The notes under the pieces are model-generated. The model was given only the letters and a program-made list of their open reading frames with translations, made no database searches and was not told the DNA's origin. A stretch of DNA of 18,242 bases from Mucilaginibacter sp. UBA4741 (lineage in GTDB: Bacteria; Bacteroidota; Bacteroidia; Sphingobacteriales; Sphingobacteriaceae), in assembly GCA_002403905.1 (NCBI GenBank), contig DHIR01000177.1, positions 1-18,242 on the forward strand, given 5' to 3'. Position 1 is the stretch's first letter. Each line of letters begins with the position of its first letter. This document shows positions 1 to 7,491 of the stretch, piece after piece. Both the position numbers and the translations under genes were made by a program.

Positions 1-21
1 AAAAAGAGGCCGTCTCATAAG
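1..21 (+). repeat. Left terminal inverted repeat of the IS
   Basis: It matches the reverse complement of 1735-1755 with two differences (C versus T at base 11, T versus A at base 18). It is at the transposase 3' side. Confidence 0.88.
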
Positions 22-42
22 TAATTATGAGGCGGTTTTTTT
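10..42 (+). terminator. Hairpin terminator inside the left IS end
   Basis: An 11-bp stem (10-20 with 25-35, one G-U pair, loop GTAA) is followed directly by seven T residues at 36-42. On the plus strand it would stop transcription entering from the left flank, which would be antisense to the transposase. On the minus strand the same stem is followed by CCTCTTTTT, so it could also end the transposase transcript, whose stop codon is at 152. Confidence 0.7.
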
Positions 43-151
43 ATGGTTTTGATTTCGCATTAGACTATTAGTGATTAGACCAATGTGATCAAAAAAGGCA
101 GGTTATTGGTATTTTGAGAGCCGTTTCGAGGGCAAAAGAGGACGAAAAGCC

Positions 152-1690
152 TTAGGCTTTCCATTTTCTTAAGTTATGTGCGATAGAAAGTAAGCCGATC
201 TCGACTTCCGTTTTGGTCAAACCTTTTAAAAAGAACCTGCGGAAGCCGTGATTATGCTTGATCTGGCCGAATACGGGTTCCACATCCACGGGTCGTTGTT
301 TACGGTATTTGATACCTTGTTCCGTGTTGAGCCGCTCTCTGGTTTCCTGTTTATGTTTTCTCAGGCTATGATTAAGTTCTGCAATGCGGTTTCCCTGTCC
401 CTGGTAGCAAACGCCCCGCATCGGACAACCCTGGCAGTTTTGTGCCTGGTAGCGGCTGATAAGCTGTACATAACCGGTAGCTGTTACCCTTTGCCCATCA
501 CCGATGTGCCGCATCTGTTGGCCTATCGGGCAGATCAGGCAGTTATCCTGTTCATTGTAATACAACGTATCGTTACTGAATGCTTTGATGCCTTCTTTCT
601 GCTCCTTGTCAAAAGTATTGTATTTGATATAGGCTTCGATACCTTTTGCCTTTAATAAGCTATAGTTCTCATCCGAGCCATAACCGGCATCGGCTACAAT
701 AGCTTTGGGCTTTTGCTGATAAAGGGCTTCATAACCGTCAATATGAGATGAAAGGGTCTGGTAATCATTAGTTGTTTGATGCAGGGAGTAGTTGAGGATG
801 AATTGGTCTTGTGTGCTGATCTGAAAGTTATAACCCGGTTTGAGCTGACCGTTGAGCATGTGGTCTTCCTTCATCCGCATAAAAGTGGCATCGGTATCTG
901 TTTTGGAATAGCTATTGCGGCCTGCCAGCAGCTTTTCCTGTTCTTCATACCGGGCCAGGTTCTCCGGCCAGTTCTTTTTAGCATAATTCAACTTTTGGCG
1001 AACCTTGGGGCTAACATCCGCCTTGTCTTCCAGCACCGCATTGATCTTAGCGATCGCCTGTTTTACCTTTTCCGGACTGATCTGTTCATATTCCAGCGGC
1101 GCAATGTCTTTCAGTTCTTCGGCCGCTACGCCTTGCGCGTACTTCCACAATTCATCTAACTGTGTTTTGATCTTCTCTTTGTTGTTTTTAATGCTTTTGC
1201 CCCATACAAAGGTGTATTTGTTTGCCACCGATTCGATCTTGGTGCCATCGGTAAAAACCGCCTCTTTGAGTGATACGATACCTTGCTCTGCCAGTAGCAG
1301 CACGATCTGGGAGAAGATCTCCTTTAAGATACCCGAGAGCTTTTCATTACGGAAACGGTTGATGGTATTATGGTCTGGTTTGGCCATGCCGCAAAGCCAC
1401 ATGAAATGAACATTCTGTTTTACTTGCTCTTCCAGTTTGCGGCTCGAATAAACATTGGTCAGGTAGCCATAAACCAATACTTTCAATAGCAGGCGCGGAT
1501 GATAGCTTGAAGCACCGCCGCCTTTATACTTACGGTTGATCGGTTTGGTATCCACCTGGTCGATCACCTGCTGTACGACTCTGGCCGGGTGACCCTGCGG
1601 CACCAGTTCTTCTAAACTATAAGGCAAAAACGTCAGTTGATCTGGCGCATATGGCTTAAAGACTACCTTATTTGATTCTCCCTTTCCCAT
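152..1690 (-). CDS. IS1182-family DDE transposase
   Basis: This 512-residue protein catalyses cut-and-paste or copy movement of the element that carries it. The N-terminal quarter (about 18-120) is the DUF772-type transposase domain, with the YHPRLLLKVLVYGY and HNTINRFRNEKL motifs. The DDE residues are visible: D148 in VFTDGTKIES, D334 in VADAGYGSDENY, and E471 in VEPVFGQIKHN. Between the second and third there is a cysteine group (C384, C387, C419, C422, C428: CLIC then CQGCPMRGVC) resembling a zinc-binding insert, as in other members of this family. The length is full for the family and the frame is unbroken. The ATG at 1690 lies 45 bp inside the right end. No programmed frameshift is needed. 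Confidence 0.95.
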   Translation of the reverse strand: MGKGESNKVVFKPYAPDQLTFLPYSLEELVPQGHPARVVQQVIDQVDTKPINRKYKGGGASSYHPRLLLKVLVYGYLTNVYSSRKLEEQVKQNVHFMWLCGMAKPDHNTINRFRNEKLSGILKEIFSQIVLLLAEQGIVSLKEAVFTDGTKIESVANKYTFVWGKSIKNNKEKIKTQLDELWKYAQGVAAEELKDIAPLEYEQISPEKVKQAIAKINAVLEDKADVSPKVRQKLNYAKKNWPENLARYEEQEKLLAGRNSYSKTDTDATFMRMKEDHMLNGQLKPGYNFQISTQDQFILNYSLHQTTNDYQTLSSHIDGYEALYQQKPKAIVADAGYGSDENYSLLKAKGIEAYIKYNTFDKEQKEGIKAFSNDTLYYNEQDNCLICPIGQQMRHIGDGQRVTATGYVQLISRYQAQNCQGCPMRGVCYQGQGNRIAELNHSLRKHKQETRERLNTEQGIKYRKQRPVDVEPVFGQIKHNHGFRRFFLKGLTKTEVEIGLLSIAHNLRKWKA

Positions 1691-1721
1691 GCCTTTAAGT
1701 TACGAAAAATCAACCGAAAAT

Positions 1722-1755
1722 AAAAAAGACTGCCCTTTTGAGACAGCCTCTTTTT
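1722..1755 (-). terminator. Hairpin with T-run inside the right IS end
   Basis: Read on the minus strand, GGCTGTCT (1748-1741) can pair with GGGCAGTC (1735-1728) around a CAAAA loop, using several G-U pairs. It is followed by six T residues (1727-1722), and flanking A and T runs can lengthen the stem. On the plus strand the wobble pairs become mismatches, so the structure is directional. It would reduce read-through from the lipoprotein gene into the transposase. It is weaker than the left hairpin. Confidence 0.5.
1735..1755 (-). repeat. Right terminal inverted repeat of the IS
   Basis: The reverse complement starts AAAAAGAGGCTGTCTCA and mirrors the window's first 21 bases. It lies 45 bp upstream of the transposase start. 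The flanking host sequence begins at GTTACAG. Confidence 0.88.
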
Positions 1756-1773
1756 GTTACAGTAAATTAGTTC

Positions 1774-2175
1774 TTATTGAAAAGAGTACTCGATAACCTT
1801 TAGTTTTTCACTGACTGAGACAGTATCTAAAAACCATGAATAACCGATGTTCTTGATATTATAGTTAAAGCCCGCAATAAGTGTGGAGCCATCATCAGGT
1901 ACTGTTTTTTGAAAAATCATTTTATTTGCAGGGCCCGGGATATCCTTAATTCTCATTGAAGTTAAAGCCGAATCTAAGAGAGTAATGTTTGACTTCTTTT
2001 TTATAGTTAATGAGAAATTGATGGTATCATTAACGTCAGAAAAATCTTTATTGGTATAAAGAATAAATTTGATAGTCTTAGTTGTAGAGGAGTTTGATTT
2101 TGCGCCTTGTTTTTGGCACGATAACATAGAAATAAGTATAGCCAAGACAGGTAGGATAGCAAGTTTTTTGTTCAT
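1774..2175 (-). CDS. Small hypothetical lipoprotein
   Basis: I do not recognise a family. The 133-residue product opens with MNKKLAILPVLAILISMLSC, a signal peptide of type II with the lipobox cysteine at residue 20, so it should be lipidated and envelope-anchored. After a short Q/K/S/T linker, the rest (about 35-133) alternates hydrophobic and polar residues and looks like a small beta-rich domain. There is no catalytic motif. The gene is AT-rich. It lies between the IS right end (18 bp past its stop) and the beta-CASP nuclease gene, with 86 bp upstream, so it probably has its own promoter. Translation is complete and the IS does not interrupt it. A structural or binding role is only a guess. 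Confidence 0.75.
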   Translation of the reverse strand: MNKKLAILPVLAILISMLSCQKQGAKSNSSTTKTIKFILYTNKDFSDVNDTINFSLTIKKKSNITLLDSALTSMRIKDIPGPANKMIFQKTVPDDGSTLIAGFNYNIKNIGYSWFLDTVSVSEKLKVIEYSFQ

Positions 2176-2261
2176 GTTTTTTAATTTTTAAACAATACGC
2201 CCCTATTTTTATAAGGTTGCCCGCCGTGAAAAATATTTTTACAGAGACAATAAATAAATTG

Positions 2262-3653
2262 CTACAACAAATAACTCATCCCTTTTTCAGGAATAATAAC
2301 CAGGTAGCCTTCTACCTCTAAAGCATTAGCCAATGCCTGCATGCTGCTTTCTTCGCCGTGTACAAGGTATACGCCTTTAAGTTTGGCCTTATCCTGGTGT
2401 TTAATGTTGTCTACAAGGTCTGCATGATCACCGTGGGCGCTAAGTACGTCTGTTTGTTTAATAGTGGCATATACGGATAGATCGCGGTCCTTAATGTGGA
2501 CTATAGAATCGCCGCGCAATAAGCGATGCCCTAATGTGCCTTTAGCGCAATAGCCTATAAATAGGATGGTGCAGTAGTAATTCTGGATATTATAAAACAG
2601 GTGATCCTGTATCCGTCCACCCTCCAGCATACCTGCTGAGGAAATAATGATACAAGGTTCAAAATAATTTGAGATCTGGCGGCTATCTTTTAGGGTTTCC
2701 ACATACGTCAGGTTATCAAACTCAAACTCATCGCCTTGGGCTTTATAAAAATCTTGCGCCTCTTTATTTACCAGGTCATGATATTTACGGAAGATACCTG
2801 TAGCCATGCTGGCCATTGGGCTATCCACAAAAACCTTAACCGGCGGCAATAAACCGCTGCTAAATATTTTATTAAGCGAATAAACCAATGATTGCGTACG
2901 CCCGATACTGAATGCCGGGATGATCATGCGTCCCTGCTCTTTAATACAGCATCTGTCAATATGCTCAATTAAGGTTTCTTCAACGCTTTTGCCGGTAGTA
3001 TGCATCCGGCCACCATAGGTAGATTCGGTTACTATAAAATCGACAGGTGGCAAAGGTTGCGGGTCATCCAACACCGGGTAATTTTTACGTCCAATATCAC
3101 CGGTAAAGGCAATAGATTTTTCAGTGCCATTGTCGTTTACCTTAAATACAGCCGCCGCCGCGCCTAACAAGTGTCCCACCGGGATGAAAGTTAATTCAAT
3201 ATCGCCGGTAATGCGGAACGGTTTATTAAAGCCAATGGTAACAAACCTGTCCATAGCATCCATAACATGCTTTTGCAGGTATAATGGCTGCGCGTTGGTG
3301 CCAAACTTGCCTTTGCCATGCTTGCGGCTTTTATGGGCCTTGTTCATAAAGATGTTTACCGAGTCAAGCAGTAAAAGCTCTGTCAGATCAGCAGTAGGAG
3401 GTGTGGATAGTATTTGTCCGTTAAACCCTAAACGCACCAGCGTAGGGATATTCCCCGAGTGGTCTATATGCGCGTGGGTCAGCACCAGCACATCTATAGC
3501 TGCCGGATCAAAAGGAAAATCTTCGTTTGATTGTATGCTGCGATCTTTTTCGTAATCAAGCCCGCAGTCTATAAGTATTTTGTATTGGCCTACTTCAAGC
3601 AAATGCATACTGCCCGTAACTTGCCGGGCAGCACCGTGTATAGTTAATTTCAT
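2262..3653 (-). CDS. Beta-CASP metallo-beta-lactamase RNA nuclease-like protein
   Basis: A 463-residue hydrolase of the CPSF73/YSH1-like group (COG1236), whose studied members cut RNA in the cytoplasm. Visible motifs: HAHIDH at 60-65 (motif 2, metal binding), H161 in GHLLGA (motif 3), D186 in FTGDIG (motif 4), then the beta-CASP residues E210 in TESTYG (motif A), H407 in LSAHGDH (motif B) and H432 in VHGE (motif C). All catalytic positions are present, so it is probably active. The beta-CASP cap spans about 210-390. It lacks the N-terminal KH domains of archaeal homologues and the C-terminal extension of RNase J. Its ATG shares one base with the stop of the upstream coiled-coil gene (TAATG), so translation is probably coupled. 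The RNA substrate is unknown. Confidence 0.9.
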   Translation of the reverse strand: MKLTIHGAARQVTGSMHLLEVGQYKILIDCGLDYEKDRSIQSNEDFPFDPAAIDVLVLTHAHIDHSGNIPTLVRLGFNGQILSTPPTADLTELLLLDSVNIFMNKAHKSRKHGKGKFGTNAQPLYLQKHVMDAMDRFVTIGFNKPFRITGDIELTFIPVGHLLGAAAAVFKVNDNGTEKSIAFTGDIGRKNYPVLDDPQPLPPVDFIVTESTYGGRMHTTGKSVEETLIEHIDRCCIKEQGRMIIPAFSIGRTQSLVYSLNKIFSSGLLPPVKVFVDSPMASMATGIFRKYHDLVNKEAQDFYKAQGDEFEFDNLTYVETLKDSRQISNYFEPCIIISSAGMLEGGRIQDHLFYNIQNYYCTILFIGYCAKGTLGHRLLRGDSIVHIKDRDLSVYATIKQTDVLSAHGDHADLVDNIKHQDKAKLKGVYLVHGEESSMQALANALEVEGYLVIIPEKGMSYLL

Positions 3654-4171
3654 TAAACTTTTTCTTTGCGGCGTATCTGGTTCCTTAGCAGGAATAGAAT
3701 TATTCCAACCAGTATAAAAACAATGATCTTAAAGTTAAGCGATGCTTTATCTTGTAGCCTGATATTCTCGTCTTGTTCTTTCTTTATTTTCTCCAGCTGG
3801 TTCTGTAACTTGTTTATAGTGTACATAGATTCCAGAGCAGTATTCTCAGTTTCTTTGGATTTGTCCAAAACCTGGCTTTGTTGAAACGTGCGGTACGCTA
3901 ATAATATTTTAAGCTGTTGGTAGATATCGTTATCTGTTTTAACAATATCCATTAGTATATCATTACTGCGGCGGATATCTTTTTTAGTTTGAAAACCAAA
4001 AATGCCCGTATGTTCAGATAGACTTTGATCGTACTGACCAAATTTCTGGCTGCGCACGGCCAGCATGCTGTTAATCTTATTTCGCTGTAACTGATAAGCA
4101 GCCGAATCTGACTGCGCAAATGCACCGGCAAACAACAAACAGGATAAGCAAACCAATATTAATTTTTTCAT
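3653..4171 (-). CDS. Signal-peptide, coiled-coil, single-TM hypothetical protein
   Basis: I do not recognise a family. Of the 172 residues, 1-19 form a type I signal peptide ending AGAFA with likely cleavage before Q20. Residues about 20-95 are polar and helical, 98-142 are rich in K, E and Q with heptad-like spacing (probable coiled coil), and 148-163 form a membrane segment followed by a basic tail (RNQIRRKEK). The predicted layout is a periplasmic helical body tethered to the inner membrane by its C-terminus, with a cytosolic basic tail. It overlaps the upstream SAM hydrolase-like gene by 4 bp (ATGA) and the downstream nuclease gene by 1 bp. It is therefore firmly part of a three-gene operon. 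The family's job cannot be read from the sequence. Confidence 0.8.
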   Translation of the reverse strand: MKKLILVCLSCLLFAGAFAQSDSAAYQLQRNKINSMLAVRSQKFGQYDQSLSEHTGIFGFQTKKDIRRSNDILMDIVKTDNDIYQQLKILLAYRTFQQSQVLDKSKETENTALESMYTINKLQNQLEKIKKEQDENIRLQDKASLNFKIIVFILVGIILFLLRNQIRRKEKV

Positions 4172-4953
4172 GCCGAATAGTCAAAGTCAATTATTACGCT
4201 ATCGCCCAAATTTAAGCCTAGCAAGCCACTGGCGTTACCTTTGTTTATAGCTATCTCCAGGTGGTCGCTAATGCCAAACAGGCAAAGTTTTTCACCCTCG
4301 GGTACTTCACTGTAATGCCAGCTTAGGTGGTTAATAGTTTCGTTACGTTTAAAGTACAAAGTAAACTGGCGGCCTTGCTGTACCTTGTTAAAAAACTCCT
4401 TGGTAATATTAGTAATTACATTTTGGAAAGAGTCAATATAAATTACGGCGCCTTTAATTAAATTCTTTTCAATTACCGGTTGCAGGTTCATTTTGTTTTC
4501 AACCCCCGTTACCGGTATGCCAATTTCTGTTAGTTTACCGCCTTTTGCCAGGTGGCAGGCGGTTTTTACAAATATATCAGCCAGCGGGAAATGCAAAAAC
4601 TTCAGATCCTGCATAATGTTTATTTCTACCATTTCTTGCGGATCATGGTTAAACATCAGCGAGAAAATACCGTTATCGGCACCAACAAAATAGTGATTCT
4701 TGTATTTAACAGCCAGATATTTGGTATGATCGCTATAAACGGTATCAATACCAATAAGGTGCACCGTATCGTCCGGAAAATAATGAAAACTATTTTTTAA
4801 AATGAACGCTGCTTGTTGTACATTGTAAGCGGCAACGCTGTTGGTAATATCAACAATATTAACAGTTGGCAACAATTTTAATATGCTTCCTTTAAGGGCG
4901 GCTTGATAAATGTCTTTATCGCCCAAATCAGTAGTTAAAGTTATTATTGCCAT
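4168..4953 (-). CDS. SAM hydroxide adenosyltransferase-like protein (DUF62)
   Basis: Studied members hydrolyse S-adenosylmethionine to adenosine and methionine, and relatives include fluorinase and chlorinase. The family fold is clear over 261 residues: TTDLG at 7-11, the YFVGADNGIFSL loop at 88-99, DSFQNVITNI at 174-183 in the C-terminal domain, and LEIAINKGNASGLLGLNLGD at 232-251. The usual DPGVG...R stretch is different, however. D70 is kept in GIDTVYSDHT, but the arginine seven residues on is T77 and the glycine-rich turn is gone. The HGRDIF motif reads PLADIF (123-128), so the catalytic histidine also appears replaced. The ATG is 103 bp from the divergent phoH start, and it is first in the three-gene operon. 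Whether it hydrolyses SAM is uncertain. Confidence 0.85.
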   Translation of the reverse strand: MAIITLTTDLGDKDIYQAALKGSILKLLPTVNIVDITNSVAAYNVQQAAFILKNSFHYFPDDTVHLIGIDTVYSDHTKYLAVKYKNHYFVGADNGIFSLMFNHDPQEMVEINIMQDLKFLHFPLADIFVKTACHLAKGGKLTEIGIPVTGVENKMNLQPVIEKNLIKGAVIYIDSFQNVITNITKEFFNKVQQGRQFTLYFKRNETINHLSWHYSEVPEGEKLCLFGISDHLEIAINKGNASGLLGLNLGDSVIIDFDYSA

Positions 4954-4987
4954 TAATTTTTCAAATATTTATTACTAATCTTGTACA

Positions 4988-5000
4988 AGCGTTAGACGCT
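4988..5000. promoter_or_regulatory. Short palindrome in the divergent DUF62/phoH promoter region
   Basis: AGCGT-TAG-ACGCT is a perfect 5-bp inverted repeat with a 3-base spacer. It sits in the 103-bp gap between the two divergent genes, where both promoters must lie. It could be an operator half-site pair, but a 13-base palindrome can also arise by chance. No convincing TAnnTTTG promoter with correct spacing was found. Confidence 0.2.
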
Positions 5001-5056
5001 GCAAATATTCAATTTTTAATTCATAAAAATCGGCAACAAAATAATCAAAATTACTA

Positions 5057-6016
5057 TTGAACGAGCTCAAAATATCAATTGAAAATATTAACCCCGCTGT
5101 TTTATGGGGACCCAATAATGATCACTTCGAGATCATTAAAAAACAATATCCAAAACTTAAAATTGTTGCACGCGGCAGCGAGGTAAAAGTACTGGGCGAT
5201 GAGCGGGAATTAGTAATTTTTGAAGAGAAATTTAATCACCTGATACAACACATAGAGAAGTTTGAGAATTTGAACATAACCGACCTGGAAAGAGTGTTAG
5301 GTTCAAAGGTTGATATAAACGCTTCAACCGATCCAACTACTGATAAATTTGCCAGCGGCGAGGTTATTGTTTTTGGCCCTAATGGTGTTATGGTTAAGGC
5401 GCGTACAGCCAATCAACACAAGATGGTTGATTGTATTAACAAAAGCGACATCCTGTTTGCTATAGGCCCTGCCGGTACCGGTAAAACCTATACCGCTGTT
5501 GCTTTAGCAGTAAGGGCGCTAAAAAACAAAGAGATAAAACGGATCATCCTTACACGCCCGGCTGTTGAAGCAGGGGAGAACCTGGGTTTTTTACCGGGTG
5601 ACCTTAAAGAAAAGATCGACCCATATTTGCGCCCGTTATATGACGCACTGGACGATATGATCCCGGCTGAAAAGCTTAAATTGTATCTGGAGAACCGTAC
5701 CATAGAAATTGCACCACTTGCATTTATGCGTGGCCGTACCTTAGATAACTGCTTTGTGATATTAGATGAGGCGCAAAACGCTACCGATATGCAGTTAAAA
5801 ATGTTTTTAACACGTATGGGCCCATCAGCTAAATTTATTGTTACGGGTGATGTTACGCAGATAGATCTACCAAAAAAGCAACAATCAGGCTTGCATACCG
5901 CCTTGCGCATATTAACCGATATTAAAGGCATAGAAATAGTTTACCTAAGCGGCGAAGACGTTGTAAGGCACAAACTGGTAAGAAAGATATTAGAAGCTTA
6001 CGGAGATATTCAATAG
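5057..6016 (+). CDS. phoH: PhoH family ATPase
   Basis: A 319-residue cytoplasmic P-loop ATPase related to the helicase-like PhoH proteins, thought to act in RNA metabolism. Residues about 1-75 are the Bacteroidota-type N-terminal region, and 105-319 the ATPase domain. Walker A is GPAGTGKT at 137-144, Walker B is VILDEAQ at 234-240, and VTGDVTQIDLP at 262-272 is the sensor-type motif. All are intact. The start is a TTG: it gives MNELKISIENINP, the N-terminus I expect for this group, and the next in-frame ATG would remove the whole N-terminal region and start just before the ATPase core. No strong Shine-Dalgarno sequence is visible. It is divergent from the DUF62 gene, and its stop is 77 bp before purC. 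Confidence 0.92.
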   Translation: MNELKISIENINPAVLWGPNNDHFEIIKKQYPKLKIVARGSEVKVLGDERELVIFEEKFNHLIQHIEKFENLNITDLERVLGSKVDINASTDPTTDKFASGEVIVFGPNGVMVKARTANQHKMVDCINKSDILFAIGPAGTGKTYTAVALAVRALKNKEIKRIILTRPAVEAGENLGFLPGDLKEKIDPYLRPLYDALDDMIPAEKLKLYLENRTIEIAPLAFMRGRTLDNCFVILDEAQNATDMQLKMFLTRMGPSAKFIVTGDVTQIDLPKKQQSGLHTALRILTDIKGIEIVYLSGEDVVRHKLVRKILEAYGDIQ

Positions 6017-6090
6017 TAGCAAGTATTTAGTATCAAGTAGCAAGTATATGCTTGTGTCTTGATACTTGATACTACCTACTCGATACTAAA
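6015..6090. repeat. Palindromic word repeat between phoH and purC
   Basis: The gap is made almost wholly of variants of a word like AGTATCAAGTA. A perfect 12-bp inverted repeat (6028-6039 TAGTATCAAGTA with 6063-6074) lies inside a longer imperfect one of about 29 bp per arm. The left arm also carries TAGCAAGTAT twice as a direct repeat. It could fold into a long AU-rich hairpin in the phoH-purC transcript. No T-run follows, so it is not a classic terminator. The make-up looks like dispersed intergenic repeats of Bacteroidota, but that is inference. Confidence 0.7.
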
Positions 6091-6093
6091 AAA

Positions 6094-7038
6094 ATGAATG
6101 CACTAAAAGAAACCCATTTTAATTTTCCCGGTCAAACCAGTTTTTATAAAGGCAAGGTAAGGGATGTTTATACTATAGCTGATAAATACCTGGTAATGGT
6201 GGTAAGCGACAGGATATCAGCTTTTGATGTTGTATTGCCTGAGCCTATACCGTATAAAGGACAAGTACTGAACCAGATAGCAGCCAAATTTTTAAAAGCC
6301 ACTGCAGATATTGTACCAAACTGGGTAGTGAGCGTGCCCGACCCAAGCGTTACCATTGGCCGCATTTGCGAGCCGTTTAAGGTAGAAATGGTAATACGCG
6401 GCTATTTAGCCGGCCATGCCGCGCGCGAATATGCCGCTGGCAAACGCCAGGTTTGCGGTGTTAGCCTACCCGAGGGATTAAAAGAAAACGATAAACTGCC
6501 AGAGCCTATCATCACCCCGACAACCAAAGCGGCTGTAGGGCATGATGAGGATATATCAAAAGAAGAAATATTAAAGCAAGGTATTGTATCTGTTGCCGAT
6601 TATGAGCAATTAGAACAGTATACCAAAGCCTTATTTGCTCGCGGTACCGAAATTGCCGCTAAGCAAGGCTTGATATTGGTTGATACCAAATACGAGTTTG
6701 GTAAAGCCGATGGCAAAATATTTTTAATTGACGAGATACATACGCCAGATTCATCTCGCTATTTTTATAGTGAGGGATATGCCGATAGGCAGGCTAATAA
6801 CGAGCCGCAAAAGCAGCTATCTAAAGAGTTTGTAAGAAGATGGTTGATAGAGAATGACTTCCAGGGTAAAGATGGGCAGGTAGTGCCCGAAATGACCCCG
6901 GAGAAGGTAGAATCCATATCAGAACGGTACATTGAACTTTACGAACAAATTACCGGCGAAGACTTTGTAAAACCTGGAGGAATAAATATCTTAGATAGGG
7001 TTGACAGTGCAATTAAAAATGCATTAGTATCATTGTGA
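6094..7038 (+). CDS. purC: SAICAR synthase (phosphoribosylaminoimidazole-succinocarboxamide synthase)
   Basis: It joins CAIR and aspartate with ATP to make SAICAR in de novo purine synthesis, in the cytoplasm. The 314 residues fit the longer form of this enzyme (short bacterial forms are about 240). Visible motifs: GKVRDVY at 20-26 and SDRISAFD at 38-45 (nucleotide-binding N-terminal part), [12 protein letters not shown] at 98-109, TPTTKA at 141-146, GHDEDIS at 149-155, VDTKYEFG at 196-203 and [13 protein letters not shown] at 211-223. All look intact. The ATG at 6094 gives the usual N-terminus. No other pur genes are nearby. It follows phoH across the palindromic repeat. Confidence 0.97.
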   Translation: MNALKETHFNFPGQTSFYKGKVRDVYTIADKYLVMVVSDRISAFDVVLPEPIPYKGQVLNQIAAKFLKATADIVPNWVVSVPDPSVTIGRICEPFKVEMVIRGYLAGHAAREYAAGKRQVCGVSLPEGLKENDKLPEPIITPTTKAAVGHDEDISKEEILKQGIVSVADYEQLEQYTKALFARGTEIAAKQGLILVDTKYEFGKADGKIFLIDEIHTPDSSRYFYSEGYADRQANNEPQKQLSKEFVRRWLIENDFQGKDGQVVPEMTPEKVESISERYIELYEQITGEDFVKPGGINILDRVDSAIKNALVSL

Positions 7039-7092
7039 TTTTTATTTGTGAATAATGTATTATATTAGCACTTAAATTACTGAAATAAAGAA

Positions 7093-7470
7093 ATGAAGTT
7101 TGCTGTTGATAAACACGAGAAATATATTTTGCTGAAGCTCAATGAATCAAAATTGAACTCATTGATAACCCCGCAATTAAAGTCAGAATTAATATTGATC
7201 AACACCGAAGGGCAGAGAAATATAATTCTTGATCTGTCACAAGTAAAATTTGCAGACTCATCCGGCTTAAGCAGCCTATTGGTTGGCCATCGTTTATGCA
7301 AAAATGCAGGCGGCTCTTTTATCCTTACCGGTTTAAATGATGCTGTTTCACGTTTAATTACTATCTCGCAGTTAGAAACCGTTTTAACTATCGTCTCAAA
7401 ATCAGAAGAAGGCATTGACCTTATTTTCATGGAAGAGATAGAAAAAGAATTAAAAAAAGAAGCAAGATAA
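7093..7470 (+). CDS. STAS-domain protein, anti-sigma factor antagonist type
   Basis: A 125-residue single STAS domain like SpoIIAA/RsbV. The key loop FADSSGLSSLL (53-63) is present. S57, the second serine of DSSG, lines up with the serine that partner kinases phosphorylate in such antagonists. The C-terminal 15 residues are a charged helix (EEIEKELKKEAR) beyond the usual domain. No kinase, phosphatase or sigma factor gene is adjacent, so the partner is unknown. The gap to rnz is 21 bp, so the two are probably co-transcribed. A TATATTAGCA sequence at 7061-7070 resembles a Bacteroidota -7 element, but no well-spaced -33 element was found. Confidence 0.9.
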   Translation: MKFAVDKHEKYILLKLNESKLNSLITPQLKSELILINTEGQRNIILDLSQVKFADSSGLSSLLVGHRLCKNAGGSFILTGLNDAVSRLITISQLETVLTIVSKSEEGIDLIFMEEIEKELKKEAR

Positions 7471-7491
7471 TACTTACATTGTTTACCTGAT

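Larger units (their letters stand above)
1..1755 (-). mobile_element. Complete IS1182-type insertion sequence
   Basis: The two ends are inverted repeats: bases 1-21 and the reverse complement of 1735-1755 agree at 19 of 21 positions, both beginning AAAAAGAGGC. Between them lies one intact transposase gene on the minus strand, so the copy looks potentially active. The right end is 18 bp past the stop codon of the neighbouring lipoprotein gene, which it leaves intact. The left flank is outside the window, so a target duplication cannot be checked and the true left end could lie a base or two before position 1. The family call rests on the transposase; the length of about 1.75 kb fits the family. 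Confidence 0.9.

Noticed and set aside
248..1409. Three plus-strand open frames over the transposase gene
   Set aside because: They lie opposite the intact transposase, have no start context or recognisable domain, and their products look like random antisense translation.
2229..2240. AAAAATATTTTT palindrome as a terminator or operator
   Set aside because: Pure A/T palindrome in an AT-rich gap, with no GC stem; chance is likely.
7077..7430. Minus-strand open frame over the STAS gene
   Set aside because: It is a mirror of the STAS coding frame, and the plus-strand protein has clear family motifs.
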